From Streptomyces tirandamycinicus (GTDB lineage: Bacteria > Actinomycetota > Actinomycetes > Streptomycetales > Streptomycetaceae), in the NCBI RefSeq assembly GCF_003097515.1, contig NZ_CP029188.1, forward strand, positions 496,001 through 560,000: DNA of 64,000 nt, in the 5' to 3' direction. Positions within the stretch are counted from its first letter, which is position 1. The number at the start of each line of letters is the position of its first letter. Positions 60,821 to 64,000 of the stretch are shown here, piece after piece. The position numbers were made by a program, and so were the translations under genes. The notes beneath the pieces were generated by a model that saw nothing but the letters and a program-made list of their open reading frames with translations, was not told the DNA's origin and searched no databases.

Positions 60821-62218
60821 TTGACCCGTCTCAGCGTCGAGATGCTGGCAGCGGACGCCACCGAACCGATCACTTCGGCGGGCGACGCCCAGCTCGGCAT
60901 CGCGGTACTCGCCGGAATCGCCGTCATCGTCGTGCTCATCACCCGCTTCAGCGTGCACGCCTTCCTGGCGCTGACCATCGGCTCGCTGGCGCTGGGCGCC
61001 TTCGCCGGCGCTCCGCTGGACAAGACCATCGTGTCGTTCAGCACCGGACTGGGCACCACCGTCGCCGGTGTCGGCGTGCTGATCGCGCTGGGCGCGATCC
61101 TCGGCAAGCTGCTCGCCGACTCCGGCGGCGCGGACCAGATCGTCGACACCATCCTCGCCAGGGCGGGCGGCCGGGCGATGCCGTGGGCGATGGTCCTGAT
61201 CGCCTCGATCATCGGCCTGCCCCTGTTCTTCGAGGTCGGCATCGTCCTGCTGATCCCCGTGGTGCTGATGGTCGCCAGGCGCGGCGGCTACTCGCTGATG
61301 CGGATCGGCATCCCGGCCCTCGCCGGACTCTCCGTGATGCACGGCCTCATACCGCCGCACCCCGGCCCGCTGGTGGCGATCGACGCCGTCGGCGCGAACC
61401 TGGGCGTCACCCTGGCGCTCGGCCTCGTCGTCGCGATACCCACCGTCGTCATCGCCGGTCCGCTGTTCTCCAGGTACGCGGCCCGCTGGGTGGACATCGA
61501 GGCGCCCGAAGGCATGATCCCGCCGCGGGCGACCGAGGACCCGGACCAGCGCCCGGGCTTCGGCGCCACGGTCTTCACCGTGCTGCTGCCGGTCGCGCTG
61601 ATGATGTCCCACGCGCTGGTCGAGATCGTCGTCGACGACCCCGGGAACCCGCTCCAGCGGGTCACCGCGGTCATCGGCTCCCCGCTGATCGCGCTGCTCG
61701 CCGCCGTGATCGTCGGCATCTTCACGCTGGGCCGCGCCGCCGGCTTCTCCAAGGAGCGGATCGGCACCACCGTGGAGAAGTCGCTCGCCCCGATCGCCGG
61801 TGTCCTGCTCATCGTCGGCGCGGGCGGTGGCTTCAAGACCACCCTGATCGACCTCGGCGTCGGCCGGATGATCCTGGACCTCTCCGCGGACTGGGCCGTG
61901 CCGACGCTGCTGCTGGCCTGGCTGATCGCGGTGGCGATCCGGCTGGCGACGGGTTCCGCGACCGTGGCGACGATCTCCGCGGCCGGTCTGGTCGCCCCGC
62001 TCGCCGCGGACATGGGCACCGCGGAGTCGGCCCTGCTCGTGCTGGCCATCGGTGCCGGCTCGCTCTTCTTCAGCCATGTCAACGACGCCGGATTCTGGCT
62101 GGTGAAGGAGTACTTCGGGATGAACGTCGGCCAGACGGTGAAGACCTGGTCGGTGATGGAGACCATCATCTCGGTCGTCGGCATCGTCCTCGTGCTGCTG
62201 CTGTCCCTCGTGCTGTGA
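60821..62218 (+). CDS. gntP: GntP, gluconate permease
   Basis: A 465-residue gluconate:proton symporter of the GntP family with about 12 membrane segments. Signatures include LGLGTLADSGG-type (GAILGKLLADSGGADQIVD), HGLIPPHPGPL and the C-terminal FFSHVNDAGFWLVKEYFGM. The start is a TTG at 60821 with TGAGGA upstream. It is the second gene of the gluconate operon, followed by a tandem palindrome array. Confidence 0.93.
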   Translation: MTRLSVEMLAADATEPITSAGDAQLGIAVLAGIAVIVVLITRFSVHAFLALTIGSLALGAFAGAPLDKTIVSFSTGLGTTVAGVGVLIALGAILGKLLADSGGADQIVDTILARAGGRAMPWAMVLIASIIGLPLFFEVGIVLLIPVVLMVARRGGYSLMRIGIPALAGLSVMHGLIPPHPGPLVAIDAVGANLGVTLALGLVVAIPTVVIAGPLFSRYAARWVDIEAPEGMIPPRATEDPDQRPGFGATVFTVLLPVALMMSHALVEIVVDDPGNPLQRVTAVIGSPLIALLAAVIVGIFTLGRAAGFSKERIGTTVEKSLAPIAGVLLIVGAGGGFKTTLIDLGVGRMILDLSADWAVPTLLLAWLIAVAIRLATGSATVATISAAGLVAPLAADMGTAESALLVLAIGAGSLFFSHVNDAGFWLVKEYFGMNVGQTVKTWSVMETIISVVGIVLVLLLSLVL

Positions 62219-62234
62219 CGTCCGGTCCCTCCGT

Positions 62235-62264
62235 CAGGGCCCTTCAGGGCCCTTCAGGGCCCTT
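62235..62264. repeat. three tandem 10-bp units with palindromic cores
   Basis: CAGGGCCCTT repeats three times head to tail (62235-62244, 62245-62254, 62255-62264). Each unit contains the self-complementary AGGGCCCT, so the array can fold in several ways. It lies between the gntP end and the cytochrome gene on the opposite strand, where a terminator is expected. Confidence 0.8.
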
Positions 62265-62303
62265 CAGAGGGGAGATTCCCGCCTGCCGCGCCGGTGGCGG
62301 CGG

Positions 62304-62969
62304 TCAGTCCCGGTCGGGGTCCCACAGCGGGTGCTCCCGGCGGGCCCAGGGGCGCCCGACCGACCCGGAGCGCATGCCACGGCGTGCCTCCGGGTCGGCG
62401 AGCGCCATCCTGATGTGCCCGGCCAGTACGACTCCGATCGTCAGCGCCAGCCAGTCGTGCACGAAGGTCGCGCCGTTGCGCCAGACCAGCGGGGCGAGGT
62501 CGGTGAACCACATCAGCAGGCCCGTGCCGAGCATCACCAGCACCGCGCCCGCGATCCACGCGGCGTACAGCTTCTGCCCGGCGTTGAACTTCCCGGCCGG
62601 GCGGTCCCGGGGACCGCGCCGGCGGCGGAGCGCGGCCCGCAGCCAGGCGCGATCGTGCGGGCCGAAGCGGTTCAGCCGCCGCAGGTCCCTCCGGAACGGA
62701 CGGGAGGCCAGTCCCAGCAGGAACGGCGCCGGGAGCAGCAGTCCCGACCACTGGTGCAGGGTCACCACGAGGCGGCGGCGGCCCACGAGTTCGGCGAGCA
62801 CCGGCACGTACAGGCATGCGGCCGTCGCGACGCACAGCAGCATCAGCGCCGCGGTGGCGCGGTGGACCAGGCGTTCGGCGGGGCTGAACCGCGTGACGCG
62901 GCCGGGGGGTTCAGGCGGTGGGGGTGTCGTCGCGGCCGTTCGACCGGCCGACCCAGGCGTCGATGTCAT
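62304..62969 (-). CDS. cytochrome b561-type membrane protein
   Basis: A 221-residue protein with about four membrane segments and conserved histidines for heme b (RFSPAERLVHR, TLHQWSG, VHDWLAL, GHIRMAL). It resembles the cytochrome b subunits that join periplasmic molybdenum oxidoreductases to the quinone pool. Its start overlaps the end of the oxidoreductase gene by 59 bases, so the two are coupled. The first 25 residues are Pro/Thr-rich and the start could be further in. Confidence 0.87.
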   Translation of the reverse strand: MTSTPGSAGRTAATTPPPPEPPGRVTRFSPAERLVHRATAALMLLCVATAACLYVPVLAELVGRRRLVVTLHQWSGLLLPAPFLLGLASRPFRRDLRRLNRFGPHDRAWLRAALRRRRGPRDRPAGKFNAGQKLYAAWIAGAVLVMLGTGLLMWFTDLAPLVWRNGATFVHDWLALTIGVVLAGHIRMALADPEARRGMRSGSVGRPWARREHPLWDPDRD

Positions 62970-63921
62970 AGCCTCGCTCCTCCCAGTACCCGGGGCGCAC
63001 GTCCCGGGTCAGGGAGATCCCGGAGAGCCACTTCGCTGACTTGTAGAAGTACATGGGCGCGACGTACAGCCGCACCGGGCCGCCGTGCGCGTGGGAGAGC
63101 GGTTCGTCCCGCATCCGCAGACAGACCAGGACGTCGGAGCGGCGGGCCTGGTCGAGGGTCAGGCTCTCGCTGTACACGCCGTCGAAGCAGGTGAACCGGA
63201 CCGCCCCGGCCTCCGGCCGGACGCCGACGGCGTCCAGCAGTTCCGACAGCCGGACGCCCTCGAAGGGGGTGTCGGGGACGCGCCAGCCCGTCACACACTG
63301 CACGTCGCGCACCAGACGGGTCTGCGGCAGTGCGCGGAGGGCGCGGAGGGTGAACTCGGCGGGCCGCTCGACCAGTCCGCCGACGGTGAGCCGGTAGTCG
63401 GCGGCGGTCTTGCGGGGCACGGACGCGGCGACCGAGTAGTAGCGGAAGCCGCCGCCGCCCGGCAGCAGGCCGGTGAGCTTCGTCGGGTCCGAGCCGGCGA
63501 CCGAACCGAGGAACCCTTCGAGGCCGCGCTGGAGCCAGGGCGCGGCGGCGACGCCGGCGGCGCCGAGGCCCAGGACCGCGAGTACCGTGCGCCGCCCGAC
63601 GGGCGCACCCTCCGCGTCCGGGTCCGCGGCCGGTGGCGGTGTCGGCGTCGGGGCCGGGGCCGGTGTCGCGTGCGGTGCCGGTGCCGGTGCCGGTGCTGGA
63701 GCCGGGCCCGGGGCCGCCGGCGCCGGCTCAGCGGCCGGGTAAGCGGCCGGTGGCGGTGCCCCGTCCGGTGCCGGGTCCGGTGCCGGGTCCGGTGCCGGGG
63801 CCGGCGGGAGGCCCGTCGCCCGGGACGTGCCCGGGTCCGCCGGCGCTTCCGGGGCATGCGGCGCGGCCGGGTCCGGTGGACCGGAGGAGGCCGAACCCGG
63901 GGGCGGGGTGGTTTCGTTCAC
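62911..63921 (-). CDS. molybdopterin-dependent oxidoreductase, sulfite oxidase/YedY family
   Basis: A 336-residue protein. About 100 Pro/Ala-rich residues precede a Tat-like GRR and a membrane segment (TVLAVLGLGAAGVAAAPWL), so the enzyme domain probably faces outside. The molybdenum ligand Cys lies in DVQCVTGW (residue 209), and MYFYKSAKWLSGI is typical. The native substrate is unknown; sulfite or methionine-sulfoxide-type chemistry is possible. The GTG at 63921 has little ribosome-binding site, so the start is doubtful. It is cotranscribed with the cytochrome gene. Confidence 0.85.
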   Translation of the reverse strand: MNETTPPPGSASSGPPDPAAPHAPEAPADPGTSRATGLPPAPAPDPAPDPAPDGAPPPAAYPAAEPAPAAPGPAPAPAPAPAPHATPAPAPTPTPPPAADPDAEGAPVGRRTVLAVLGLGAAGVAAAPWLQRGLEGFLGSVAGSDPTKLTGLLPGGGGFRYYSVAASVPRKTAADYRLTVGGLVERPAEFTLRALRALPQTRLVRDVQCVTGWRVPDTPFEGVRLSELLDAVGVRPEAGAVRFTCFDGVYSESLTLDQARRSDVLVCLRMRDEPLSHAHGGPVRLYVAPMYFYKSAKWLSGISLTRDVRPGYWEERGYDIDAWVGRSNGRDDTPTA

Positions 63922-64000
63922 CCTTCGATTCGAGCACCCGCGGCCGCCGGGATCCAGCGGCCGCGGGCGTCCGTCAGAATTCCGTCACACCTTGGCGCGG

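Overview
This window is very GC-rich. Its Pup-proteasome genes, mycothiol genes and chaplins point to a Streptomyces chromosome, in a conserved core region rather than a genomic island. I recognised gene families from their protein motifs and ran no database search. Several gene neighbourhoods (arc-trmI-recB, the mshC cluster, metH, PAC2) are also kept together in mycobacteria, as far as I recall.

Layout. 1-4 kb: a small membrane protein, a zinc-ribbon protein, the DNA-damage regulators pafC/pafB and two FKBP-type prolyl isomerases. 4-15 kb: the Pup-proteasome system (pafA with an MFS exporter gene, a divergent LacI regulator, then prcA, prcB, pup, dop and arc) and a divergent ferredoxin. 15-20 kb: a secreted hypothetical protein, trmI, a site-2 protease with CBS domains, a RecB-type nuclease and an orphan response regulator. 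20-24 kb: two paralogous solute-binding lipoproteins without transporter partners. 24-34 kb: a HAD hydrolase, metH, and the glycerol regulon gylR-glpF-glpK-glpD. 34-45 kb: a GntR regulator, about 1 kb with no gene, a PAC2 protein, the mshC cluster (mshC, a SCO1664-type protein, DUF3090 protein and histidine phosphatase), a CorA transporter, a ferritin-like protein, an LLM oxidoreductase and an aldo/keto reductase. 45-52 kb: a RecD2-like protein that seems to have lost its ATPase motifs, two small conserved genes, the chaplins chpC and chpH, an M20 peptidase and tRNA-Leu(GAG). 52-64 kb: a GlxA-type regulator, two metallo-beta-lactamase-fold proteins, a pseudouridine synthase, a mycothiol-dependent formaldehyde dehydrogenase, an amino-acid permease, the gluconate genes gntR/gntK/gntP and a cytochrome b plus molybdopterin oxidoreductase pair.

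How the parts work together. PafA ligates Pup, Dop deamidates or removes it, Arc unfolds tagged proteins and PrcA/PrcB degrade them. PafB and PafC activate the LexA-independent DNA-damage response. An exact match to their promoter motif (RecA-NDp) lies at 45207-45229, just upstream of the RecD2-like gene. MshC makes mycothiol, which the dehydrogenase at 56420-57505 uses. GylR probably controls glpFKD through a 12-bp element found both upstream of its own gene and upstream of glpF.

The observations most worth following up are the PafBC-type promoter with its degenerate RecD2-like target, a perfect 10-bp pairing that would hide the chpH ribosome-binding site, and several inverted repeats placed as operators (7244-7270, 14707-14734, 60182-60220).
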